This document shows, in pieces, positions 18,706 through 26,816 of a stretch of DNA of 64,000 bases. Position 1 is the first letter of the stretch; each line of letters starts with the position of its first letter. This DNA is from JAPPLB01 sp965208945 (lineage in GTDB: Bacteria; Acidobacteriota; Terriglobia; Bryobacterales; UBA6623), in NCBI GenBank assembly GCA_965208945.1, contig OZ242366.1:5084001-5148000 (forward strand), written 5' to 3'. The notes below the pieces were generated by a model. It ran no database searches, was not told the DNA's origin, and saw nothing but the letters and a program-made list of their open reading frames with translations. A program made the translations under genes and the position numbers.

Positions 18706-21156
18706 TTGACATATTTGGCGTACAATCTGCTGGCTGCTTTGGCGGCGATTGTCGCCGTACCCTACGACCTGATCCGCGGCTTGAGGCGCGGTCGGCCATG
18801 GAGCAGCCTAGCACAGCGGCTGGGCTGGCTTCCTCACTCATTTCATCAGACTGCCTCCGACTCGATCTGGTTACATGCGGTGTCGGTCGGAGAGGCCGCC
18901 TCATGTGAGGGGTTGGTTCGGAGGTTGAAAGAACGCCACCCCACTCTGCCCGTTTTTGTTTCGACCGGCACCGCTACAGGACAGGCTCTAGTACGGGATA
19001 AGCTCTCGGGCGTGACGGCAGGCGTGTTCTATGCGCCGTTAGATCTGCCGTTCGCGAACCGTCGCGTGCTGAATACCATCCGCCCACGATTGGTGGTCAT
19101 TTTCGAGACGGAGATTTGGCCGAATCTCTATCGGCAGGTCAAGCAGGCAGGCGCGGGCTTGATGATTGTAAACGGTCGGCTTTCGGACCGGGCCTTTCCG
19201 AGCTATCGGCGTTTTCGGTTTCTGTTTCAGAGTGTGTTGCGTCATGTGGATCTGATCCTGGCGCAATCAGAAGAGGACTGCGAACGGATGATTGCCATCG
19301 GGTCGGATGCCGCGCGGGTCGAAGTCGGAGGCAACCTGAAGTATGACTTCCAGGCCTCTGACGCCGTGGCGCCTGATGCTGTGCGCCGTTTCCTTGCTCA
19401 GTGTCAACCCGGGCCGTTGATCATCGCGGGCAGCACCCGGGAGGAAGAGGAACGGCCCGTTGTCCAGGCCTTTCAGCGAGTGGCTGAGCGCTACGTAAAG
19501 GCGCTGCTGATCGTAGCGCCGAGGCATCCGCGCCGGTTTGAAGAGGCGGAGGCGGCATTGGTCGCATCGGGGCTGCCAGTGGTGCGGAGGTCTGCGTTGA
19601 ACTCGCTCTCAGCCGGAGTGGAGTTGCCGGCGGTCCTGCTGTTGGATTCACTCGGGGAGTTGTCGTCGCTGTACGCATTGGCGGATGTGGTGTTCGTCGG
19701 TGGCTCGCTCAACGGATGGGGCGGGCACAACGTCTTGGAGCCGGCTTCGTCGGGACGGCCCGTCGTGGTCGGGCCTGCGATGCAGAACTTCGCCGAGATT
19801 GCTGAGACTTTGCTGTCTGAGCGGGGCATGATCCGGATTGGAGGACAGGAAGAGCTGGGAGCGGCTTTGCTCGATCTGTTGAGGGACCGTGACGCTGCGC
19901 TGGCTATCGGCGAACGAGGACGCCGGGTGGCCGAGGCGCAGCAGGGCGCGACGGCGCGCGCCATCGATGCAGGGATGCGGCTGTACGGCGACGCCGTTCC
20001 GGTCTCTATTCCGAGTTGGCCGCGCCGGGTCCTGTTGGGCGGGCCCGCAATGACCTGGGACGCCGTGACCCGACGGCGGGCTGCTTCTTTTTCAGCAGGC
20101 AACATCTCGTCCAAGCGCTTGAAGAGTTTCACTCTTTGCGTGGGGAATCTCTCAGCGGGAGGCGAGGGCAAGACGCCCATGGTCGCCTGGCTCGTTGAAC
20201 GCCTTTGCGAGCGCGGTTATCGTACGGCGGTGTTGACGCGGGGATACCGGCGGGACTCGCGGGAGCCTCGGATCATCGTGGGGCCGGAGTCGGAACACAC
20301 AGCCAAGCAGATTGGAGATGAGGCTTATCTGTTGCGCAGGAGGTTTCAGGATTTGGAGATTACGGTTCCAATGGGAGTGGGTGCGGATCGGTTTCAAATT
20401 GGCACAGAGTTGGAAGCCCGGTTTCCGATTGACGTGACCGTGATGGATGACGGATACCAGCATTTCGCCTTGGAGCGGGATTTCGATTTGCTCGTGGTTG
20501 ATGCAAGCCGGCCCTTTGGCGGCGGGCGGATGTTGCCCCTCGGGCTGTTACGCGAGCCGATTTCGGGTGCATCTCGAGCTCGAGCGATCTTGTTGACGAA
20601 GACGCAGCCCGCAGTCCGATACAACGGAATCGAATCGGTGCTGCGGCGTGCAAACCCGGGGGCGCCGATCTTTCGTGCTCAGACGCGTGCGGCGGCGATT
20701 GTTGACGTGATGTCGGCCGAGGAGAAACCGCTTGACAGTTTGGTAGGCGAGAGATGCGTCGGATTCTGCGGACTGGGAAGCCCGGATTCGTTTTGGCGCA
20801 CTATCGAGGCAATGGGGATTCATCCGGTTGAGCGTTTGGCGTTTCCAGATCACCATCGGTACTCCGGGCGCGACATCGACAAAATCGCGGAGATGGCGCG
20901 ACGGGCGGGCGCCGGCGTGTTGTTTACGACGGAGAAAGATTTAGCGAACCTGCAATCGGCGCTGGACTTGCCTAGAGAGAGCGGGTCTGCGCGGCTCTGC
21001 GCGGCTCTCGGTCCGTTGCGCTTGTTCTGTCTTCGCGTCGAGCAAGACGTTGAGCCGGGCTTGTTGGAGTTCATCTTGTCAGCACTGCCGAGTTCCCAAA
21101 ACCGCCCGAACCAGACATGGGGGCCTCCAGCGGTAGCGTCCTCAAAGGAGTCGTGA
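18706..21156 (+). CDS. WaaA (Kdo transferase)-LpxK (lipid A 4'-kinase) fusion protein
   Basis: Two consecutive lipid A enzymes share one 816-residue frame. Residues 1 to about 425 are Kdo transferase (WaaA/KdtA): an N-terminal membrane anchor, HAVSVGEAASCEGLVRRL, FVSTGTATGQ, FETEIWPNLYR and GGSLNGWGGHNVLEPA. From about 430 onward is tetraacyldisaccharide 4'-kinase (LpxK) with the P-loop GNLSAGGEGKTP near 479-490, TRGYRR, GDEAYLL, VMDDGYQH and GLLREP. LpxK normally phosphorylates the disaccharide before WaaA adds Kdo, so the fusion links adjacent steps at the inner membrane. No stop or frameshift separates the halves. The start is TTG at 18706, which gives a normal WaaA N-terminus. A heptosyltransferase gene follows after 18 bp. 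Confidence 0.9.
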   Translation: MTYLAYNLLAALAAIVAVPYDLIRGLRRGRPWSSLAQRLGWLPHSFHQTASDSIWLHAVSVGEAASCEGLVRRLKERHPTLPVFVSTGTATGQALVRDKLSGVTAGVFYAPLDLPFANRRVLNTIRPRLVVIFETEIWPNLYRQVKQAGAGLMIVNGRLSDRAFPSYRRFRFLFQSVLRHVDLILAQSEEDCERMIAIGSDAARVEVGGNLKYDFQASDAVAPDAVRRFLAQCQPGPLIIAGSTREEEERPVVQAFQRVAERYVKALLIVAPRHPRRFEEAEAALVASGLPVVRRSALNSLSAGVELPAVLLLDSLGELSSLYALADVVFVGGSLNGWGGHNVLEPASSGRPVVVGPAMQNFAEIAETLLSERGMIRIGGQEELGAALLDLLRDRDAALAIGERGRRVAEAQQGATARAIDAGMRLYGDAVPVSIPSWPRRVLLGGPAMTWDAVTRRRAASFSAGNISSKRLKSFTLCVGNLSAGGEGKTPMVAWLVERLCERGYRTAVLTRGYRRDSREPRIIVGPESEHTAKQIGDEAYLLRRRFQDLEITVPMGVGADRFQIGTELEARFPIDVTVMDDGYQHFALERDFDLLVVDASRPFGGGRMLPLGLLREPISGASRARAILLTKTQPAVRYNGIESVLRRANPGAPIFRAQTRAAAIVDVMSAEEKPLDSLVGERCVGFCGLGSPDSFWRTIEAMGIHPVERLAFPDHHRYSGRDIDKIAEMARRAGAGVLFTTEKDLANLQSALDLPRESGSARLCAALGPLRLFCLRVEQDVEPGLLEFILSALPSSQNRPNQTWGPPAVASSKES

Positions 21157-21174
21157 CCGCAGGACGGACATCGC

Positions 21175-22215
21175 ATGAAGCTGCTTGTTCGGGCCACGAA
21201 CTGGTTGGGAGACGCCGTGATGTCGCTGCCTGCGCTACGAGAAATCCGGCGAGCGCACCCCGCTTGGGAGATCGTCCTGCTGGCGCGGCCTTGGGCGGAG
21301 GATCTTTACGGCCGCGAAGGTGTGTGCGACCGGACGATTCCCTATGAGCACACGGGGCGGCATCGAGGGGCGCTGGGAAGGTGGAGGTTGGCGCGTACGT
21401 TGCGCGCGGAGAGGTTCGACCGTGTCATTCTGCTGCCGAACTCTTTCGATTCCGCGCTCGTGCCCTGGCTGGCCGGCGTGAGGGAGCGGATTGGCTATGC
21501 ACGAGACGGCCGTAGTCTGCTGCTGACAAACGCGATTCGAAAACCGCTTGCAGGCGAGGTCCCGCCGCACCAGCGCTACTACTACCTGGAGATGCTGCAC
21601 CGTGCCGGATTGCTTGCGGATATGCCTGAATGCCGGGAAATACGGCTGGCGTGCGCCGAAGAGGCCGCCGTGTCAGGACGCGAGTTCTGGTCGGCGAGGG
21701 GTGAGAACGGAACCCGCTGGATCGGAGTAAGCCCGGGGGCGGCAAATAGCGTCGCAAAGCAATGGCCCCCGGAGCGGTTCGCTGAGGCGGCTTCCCGGCT
21801 GGCTCACGAGGTGGGCGCGAAGGTGGTGATCTTCGGATCTGGCGCGGACGCGGAGAGCGGGCGCTCGGTCGCCGAGGAAGTCACCCTGCCGGCATACAAT
21901 CTGGTGAATCAGACGACGCTTCGCCGGTTCATTGACTTGACGGCCTGTTGCGAAGTGTTCCTGACGAACGACTCGGGGGGGATGCACGTAGCGGCGGCTC
22001 TGGGCGTTCCTACGGTCGTGATATTCGGCCCGACGGATGAAACAGCTACGGGCCCGGCCCATTCCTGCGCGCGGGTCGTTCGCGAGCCGGTGGATTGCAG
22101 TCCTTGCCTCCTGAAGACCTGTCCGATTGACCATCGCTGCATGACACGCGTGACACCGGATCGGGTGGTTGCGGAAGCGTTGCAGCTCATCCGGAACAAG
22201 AATACAGTTCAGTAG
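21175..22215 (+). CDS. waaF: ADP-heptose:LPS heptosyltransferase II (GT9, WaaF-like)
   Basis: The 346-residue cytoplasmic glycosyltransferase should add L-glycero-D-manno-heptose to the LPS inner core. The start is diagnostic: MKLLVRATNWLGDAVMSLPALREIR. Later GT9 motifs are GVSPGAANSVAKQWPPERF (nucleotide-sugar binding), FLTNDSGGMHVAAALGVPTV, IFGPTDETATGP and a Cys-rich CSPCLLKTCPIDHRCM near the C-terminus, common in WaaF. It follows the WaaA-LpxK fusion by 18 bp on the same strand, so Kdo and heptose addition are probably co-expressed. Confidence 0.93.
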   Translation: MKLLVRATNWLGDAVMSLPALREIRRAHPAWEIVLLARPWAEDLYGREGVCDRTIPYEHTGRHRGALGRWRLARTLRAERFDRVILLPNSFDSALVPWLAGVRERIGYARDGRSLLLTNAIRKPLAGEVPPHQRYYYLEMLHRAGLLADMPECREIRLACAEEAAVSGREFWSARGENGTRWIGVSPGAANSVAKQWPPERFAEAASRLAHEVGAKVVIFGSGADAESGRSVAEEVTLPAYNLVNQTTLRRFIDLTACCEVFLTNDSGGMHVAAALGVPTVVIFGPTDETATGPAHSCARVVREPVDCSPCLLKTCPIDHRCMTRVTPDRVVAEALQLIRNKNTVQ

Positions 22216-22252
22216 GTCGGGGGTGATAGACTTGCTCTCGGAGGTGGTTGGA

Positions 22253-22960
22253 ATGCGGACATTCTTCCTTCTTCTGGTGATCGGATCACTGATGGCCGCG
22301 CCGGACGCGGACATGGTCTCGACTTCAGCCGGCAATGTGAAGATCACGCCGGTGCTGCACGGCACGGTGTTGATCGAGATCGAGGGCAGGGCCTGGTACG
22401 TGGACCCCTGGAGCCGCGCGGATTACTCGTCGCTGCCGAAGGCGGACGTGATCTTGATTACCGACGTCCACGGCGACCACATGGACCCGAAGGCAATCGC
22501 GGCAATTCGCAAAGCGGACACTCGGATCGTGGGTCCGGCAGCAGTAGCGAAGACCGTTACGGAAACCAAGGTTCTGGCGAACGGCGAGGCCACCGAACTA
22601 CACGGAGTCGAGATCGAGGCGATCCCGATGTACAACGTGCAGCGGGGCCCGGCCCCGGGAAAGCTCTTTCATGACAAGGGGCGCGGCAATGGTTATGTCC
22701 TCACCGCCGGCGGGAAGCGATTCTACTTCTCCGGGGATACCGAGGGTGTTGCCGAGATGCGCAACCTGAAAAACATCGATGTGGCTTTCGTGTGCATGAA
22801 CCTTCCCTATACCATGCCGCCGGAAGAGGCCGCTGACGCGGTAAAGGCTTTCAAGCCGAAGATGGTCTATCCCTATCACTATCGAGGCTCTGACTTGAAG
22901 GTCTTCGCGGCGGGACTCGAGGGACAGGGGGTCGAGATCCGTGAGCGGAAGTGGTATTGA
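22253..22960 (+). CDS. Exported metallo-beta-lactamase-fold hydrolase (UlaG-like)
   Basis: This 235-residue protein has a short signal peptide (MRTFFLLLVIGSLMAAPDA) and a metallo-beta-lactamase fold. The metal motif reads ITDVHGDHMD (residues 69-78): His73, Asp75 and His76 are in place, but the usual first His of HxHxDH is Asp71. Further ligands are plausible in YFSGDTEG and in YPYHYRG near the end. The relatives are COG2220-type metal-dependent hydrolases. The ATG at 22253 has GGAGG about 8 nt upstream. It is 37 bp after waaF, possibly the same transcript, but the function looks unrelated. The substrate is unknown. Confidence 0.85.
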   Translation: MRTFFLLLVIGSLMAAPDADMVSTSAGNVKITPVLHGTVLIEIEGRAWYVDPWSRADYSSLPKADVILITDVHGDHMDPKAIAAIRKADTRIVGPAAVAKTVTETKVLANGEATELHGVEIEAIPMYNVQRGPAPGKLFHDKGRGNGYVLTAGGKRFYFSGDTEGVAEMRNLKNIDVAFVCMNLPYTMPPEEAADAVKAFKPKMVYPYHYRGSDLKVFAAGLEGQGVEIRERKWY

Positions 22961-23075
22961 GCGGACGGTAAGCTACAGGGAAAGACTGCCGCCTCCCGGC
23001 TTCGGCCTGCACAATAACGATTGATCCACCTGAAGCGGATTCGTCCGCCACCTGGAACAGAAACCTGGTTGGGGA

Positions 23076-23105
23076 TTGACTACCGGTAGACCTTTATGGT
23101 ACTCA
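23076..23105 (+). promoter_or_regulatory. Possible promoter of TonB receptor 1
   Basis: TTGACT (23076-23081) and TACTCA (23100-23105) are 18 bp apart. The -10 is weak, but the block TTGAC..GTAC..TCAAG resembles the stronger candidate ahead of TonB receptor 2 (49868-49896). If real, it would exclude the ATG at 23096 as a start. Confidence 0.3.
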
Positions 23106-23134
23106 AGAGCAGCAGTTGCAAAAAGGGGGTTTCA

Positions 23135-26100
23135 GTGGAAAGCAATAGAACTAAAATCACGCGAATGGTTCAGGCTTGTGTTGCGCTGAGCCTGGTCCTT
23201 TTCATGATCGCCAGCGCTTCGGCGCAAGTCACCGCCGGTGGCGTGCGAGGGGTCGTTACCGATGCGGCTGGCGCCGTCATCCCTGGCGTGGCCATCGAGA
23301 TCACAAACCTTGAAACGGACTTTACGGCCACCGCCGAGAGCAGCGGAGCCGGAAACTACGTCATGGTTAACATTCCGGTGGGCCCGTACCGCCTCGAAGC
23401 GACGGTGGACGGCTTCAAGACCTATGTGGCGGAAGACCTTCAGGTTCTCACAGCCACCACATCGACGTTGAACATCACCATGGAAGTCGGCGAGCTGGTG
23501 CAACAGATCACGGTTTCCGAGACGATCGCGCCCATCACGGTGGTGGAGACCTCCGAGGTCAGCACGAACGTGGAAGAGCGCGTCGTGATGGACCTCCCAC
23601 TGCAGGTGCAAAATGGCCGCCGGCAAGCGGAGAACTTCATTTTCTTGACGCCCGGCGTTGCCGGGGACACCTTCTCGAAGTCCTATAACGGCAGTCCCGA
23701 CCTGGCGCAGGTAGCCATGGTGGACGGCATCGCCTTCTCGAACGCGGAGGTGCCAGGCCGGTTCACCACGTTCGCTCCGCCGTTCGAGTCGGTCGAAGAG
23801 TTCAAGGTTTCGAGCACGCTGTATCCGGCGGAGCTGGGCCGCGGCTTCGGAGTCACGAACTACAAGATCAAGTCGGGCACGAACGACTACCACGGGAACG
23901 CTTTCGAGTTCCTGCGCAATGAGAAACTGGACGCCAGCGGGTTCTTCGCCGGCTCGAGGGCTCCGACCCGGCAGAACGAGTTCGGAGCAACCATTGGCGG
24001 ACCGATCATCAAGAACCGCACGTTCTTCTTCTTCAACTACACGGGTTTTCGGCGCCGCGGCTCGCGTCCGACCTCGCTGCTGACGCTGCCGCCCACCGCC
24101 TTCCGTTCCGGCGACTTCTCGAGGCTCATACCGGAACTGAACATCATGGTCTTCGATCCCGCCACCACGCGCGATGACGGAATGGGTGGATTCGTCCGCG
24201 ATGCGTTCCCGAACAACATGATCCCGGCGAGCCGCCATGATTCCTTGGCGGGGCAGGTGACCTCGCTCATGCCGACCCCGGATACCAGCGCGCTCTTCAA
24301 CAACTTCCTCACGCGCTCGGAGTCTCCGACCAACGAAGACCATTTCGTGTACCGGATCGACGAGCAGATCAACGACAGCAACAAGTTCTCCTGGACGCAC
24401 TGGCGGAACCTTAACCCTGTTGCGACGGCGATCGGCAGCTTCGGCCGGGATGCGCCGCTGGACAACGGTTTCCCGGGCGGAGGTTACTTCCAGGGCATGC
24501 GGGCGAACTGGGACAGCGTCATCAGTCCGACTCTGCTGAACCATTTCGCATTCGGCTTCTCGGGCACCTTCGGGTTTGGCCGCGGGTTCGACTCGCGGAA
24601 CGGCGCCGAGATCCTCTCCATACCGGGCTTGCCGTCATCGTACGCCGGCACGACCAGTTTCCGTATCGGCCACTACACGGGATTCGGGAATGCCGGCGCG
24701 CAAGGGGACGCCCGGTGGGACCACACCTATAACTATTCGAACACCACGACTATTATCCGAGGCAAGCATCAGATCAAGGTCGGTGGTGAACACTGGGCGC
24801 AGTCGTTCCGGGACTTCAATGTCCTCAACGGAGGCGGAACAGCGGGCACGATGACTTTCAACCGGCTCTTCACGTCCCAGCCCAACGCCGACGACTTCGC
24901 CCGACAAGGCGAACCCTACGCCAGTTTCCTGCTGGGTCAGGTCAATTCTCTTCGACGGCTGGTCGGAGGAGAGGAAAGAACGCTGAGAATCCCCTACCTG
25001 GGGTTCTTCTTCACCGACACCATTCAGATGGGCCCCAGATGGACACTGAGCCTCGGGGTCCGTTACGACATCGCGTTTCCCTGGCGGGGCAAGGATCCCG
25101 ACCGGGCCTCCGCGATCGATCTCAACATGTCCAATCCGGGCGCCGGCGGGCTGCCGGGAGCGCATGTCTTCGGCAACGACGCCATCGTGCCCGCCGCGGA
25201 CAAGGGGGCATTCGGCCCGCGGGGCAGCATCGCCTATCAACTGGACGACAAGACCGTCGTTCGCCTGGGCTACGGGATCATCTACAGCATCTCGAATGCG
25301 TCGACCACGGGGTCGGTACAGTTCAACAACAACTTCGACAACGGTTTTCTGGGATTTCAGAACCTCGTGAGCACCGACAACGGGATCACGCCGGCCGGTA
25401 TGCTGAAAGACGGTTTTCCGTCATTCACGATTCCGCCGCGCGGTCCCGAGCTGGGCATCGGGTCAACGGTTGATTTCTACAACGGGTCCGCCGGCTTGCA
25501 GGCCTACCAGCAGACCTGGACCTTGAACATTCAGCGCCAGTTGCCCTACCTGATCCATCTGGATCTGGCCTACGTCGGCAACAAGGGACAGCGGCTTTCC
25601 GCAGGGTTGGAGAACCTCAACCAGGTGCCGTCCAGCTACCTGAGCCTCGGGCCCTTGCTCAACCAGCGATTCGACTCGCCGGATGCCATTGCCGCCGGCA
25701 TCACTGCGCCGTGGGACGGTTTCGGGGCTGCGCTTGGAGGAGCGGCCACTGTGGGCCAGGCGTTGCGGCCGTTCCCGCAATTCACCGGCATCAACAACCC
25801 CTGGCAGCCCATCGGCGCGTCGAGCTACCACTCCTTCCAGATGAAGCTGCAGAAACGCTTCTCGGACGGCCTGTCATTCTTGACCAGCTACACGCTGAGC
25901 AAGAACATCACGAATACCCGTCTCGCGGCGTTCGCGGCCTTTAACGGAGGCGCACTGGATACGGCGAACCGGGGTATCGAGAAGGCCATCGCTCCCAAGG
26001 ACCAAACACATAACCTCGTCTCGAGTTTCGTCTACGAGTTGCCTTTCGGCAAGAACGCCTCGGGGCCGGCCGCAGGGTTGCTGAAAGGCTGGCAAGTCAG

Positions 26101-26551
26101 CGCCATCGTTCGCTACGCCAGCGGTCAGCCGCTGGGAATCGGCGGAGCTCCGCCGATTCCTCTGTTCGGAGGCGGTAATCGGCCGCACCGTGTCGCCGGC
26201 GTGAGCGGCCGGTCGAACGTGAGCGCGGGCAGCTTCGACCCCGGGCGAGGAGACCGCTACCTGAATGCGGACGGGTGGACGCAGCCGGCTCCCTTCACCT
26301 TCGGAACGGGTGCTCCGCGTGAGCCGGACTTGCGGAACTTCGCGTTCTTCAACGAAGACTTTTCGATCATCAAGCGAACGTATATCGGTGAGACGATGAA
26401 TGTCGAGTTCCGGACGGAGTTATTCAATCTGTTCAACCGTGTACGATTCGGCAACCCGAATACGAATTCCACCAGCGGCGCCTTTGGCCTCATAGGAGGG
26501 CAAGGCAATCCGCCTCGCCAGATTCAGTTCGGGTTGAAGTTCAACTTCTAG
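23135..26551 (+). CDS. TonB-dependent outer-membrane receptor with carboxypeptidase-regulatory domain (Oar-like), receptor 1
   Basis: This is a protein of about 1138 residues for active transport across the outer membrane. Order: signal peptide (VQACVALSLVLFMIASASAQ), a carboxypeptidase-regulatory-like beta domain (GGVRGVVTDAAGAVIPGVAI through FKTYVAEDLQV), a plug region (MVDGIAFSNAEVPGRFTTFA, FKVSSTLYPAELGRG, FGATIGGPIIKNRTFFFFNY), then a long beta-barrel ending in GLKFNF with the terminal Phe of outer-membrane proteins. The family is strongly expanded in Acidobacteriota. The GTG at 23135 was chosen because GGGGG lies just upstream and it gives a compact signal peptide; an ATG at 23096 is the alternative. 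Two hairpins follow the stop. The substrate is not predictable. Confidence 0.9.
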   Translation: MESNRTKITRMVQACVALSLVLFMIASASAQVTAGGVRGVVTDAAGAVIPGVAIEITNLETDFTATAESSGAGNYVMVNIPVGPYRLEATVDGFKTYVAEDLQVLTATTSTLNITMEVGELVQQITVSETIAPITVVETSEVSTNVEERVVMDLPLQVQNGRRQAENFIFLTPGVAGDTFSKSYNGSPDLAQVAMVDGIAFSNAEVPGRFTTFAPPFESVEEFKVSSTLYPAELGRGFGVTNYKIKSGTNDYHGNAFEFLRNEKLDASGFFAGSRAPTRQNEFGATIGGPIIKNRTFFFFNYTGFRRRGSRPTSLLTLPPTAFRSGDFSRLIPELNIMVFDPATTRDDGMGGFVRDAFPNNMIPASRHDSLAGQVTSLMPTPDTSALFNNFLTRSESPTNEDHFVYRIDEQINDSNKFSWTHWRNLNPVATAIGSFGRDAPLDNGFPGGGYFQGMRANWDSVISPTLLNHFAFGFSGTFGFGRGFDSRNGAEILSIPGLPSSYAGTTSFRIGHYTGFGNAGAQGDARWDHTYNYSNTTTIIRGKHQIKVGGEHWAQSFRDFNVLNGGGTAGTMTFNRLFTSQPNADDFARQGEPYASFLLGQVNSLRRLVGGEERTLRIPYLGFFFTDTIQMGPRWTLSLGVRYDIAFPWRGKDPDRASAIDLNMSNPGAGGLPGAHVFGNDAIVPAADKGAFGPRGSIAYQLDDKTVVRLGYGIIYSISNASTTGSVQFNNNFDNGFLGFQNLVSTDNGITPAGMLKDGFPSFTIPPRGPELGIGSTVDFYNGSAGLQAYQQTWTLNIQRQLPYLIHLDLAYVGNKGQRLSAGLENLNQVPSSYLSLGPLLNQRFDSPDAIAAGITAPWDGFGAALGGAATVGQALRPFPQFTGINNPWQPIGASSYHSFQMKLQKRFSDGLSFLTSYTLSKNITNTRLAAFAAFNGGALDTANRGIEKAIAPKDQTHNLVSSFVYELPFGKNASGPAAGLLKGWQVSAIVRYASGQPLGIGGAPPIPLFGGGNRPHRVAGVSGRSNVSAGSFDPGRGDRYLNADGWTQPAPFTFGTGAPREPDLRNFAFFNEDFSIIKRTYIGETMNVEFRTELFNLFNRVRFGNPNTNSTSGAFGLIGGQGNPPRQIQFGLKFNF

Positions 26552-26553
26552 CG

Positions 26554-26595
26554 CAAGCCGGCCCGGGGCGGGGATTTTCGCCTCGGGCCGGCTTC
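26554..26595 (+). terminator. Strong GC-rich hairpin after TonB receptor 1
   Basis: Immediately after the stop codon, AAGCCGGCCCG pairs exactly with CGGGCCGGCTT, and the inner GGCG/CGCC extends the stem. No T-run follows, so it alone may only protect the mRNA 3' end. A second, T-tailed hairpin lies 15 bp further on. Confidence 0.7.
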
Positions 26596-26609
26596 GCCTG
26601 TAATACGTC

Positions 26610-26645
26610 AAAAAGGGGCGGCGGTGAAGACCGCACCCTTTTTTC
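26610..26645 (+). terminator. Intrinsic transcription terminator
   Basis: AAAAAGGGG, then GCGGT..ACCGC and CCCTTTTTT, form a GC-rich stem flanked by an A-run and a run of six T's. This is a classical Rho-independent terminator placed 58 bp after TonB receptor 1, and it could also work on the opposite strand. Confidence 0.8.
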
Positions 26646-26816
26646 TCCAAGGACAACGGAAAAGGTGCAGGTGAAGATCCGTTGGATCGGGTTGTCCAAC
26701 ACAGAGAAACACGACACTCCGCCTTCACTTCCCCCTGGCGTGCTCAATTCTGATACTCCCTTTCCCGAGGTCGAGAGGCTGAAGGAAGCCGCCGTGGTCT
26801 TGACGGCGGTCAATTC

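Noticed and set aside
18706..18726. Promoter TTGACA..TACAAT at the WaaA-LpxK start
   Set aside because: The spacing is only 9 bp and the hexamers lie inside the first codons of the gene.
20850..21197. Minus-strand frame starting MRCPSCGHDSFEDA, like a zinc ribbon
   Set aside because: Only the first residues look like a zinc ribbon; there is no second Cys pair in place and the rest lies antisense to the LpxK half of the fusion.
23132..24544. 470-codon minus-strand open frame
   Set aside because: It runs antisense through TonB receptor 1, whose plug and regulatory domains are unmistakable. Long shadow frames are common at this GC content. The same holds for 7350-8651 (+), 36222-37895 (-) and 57273-58628 (+).
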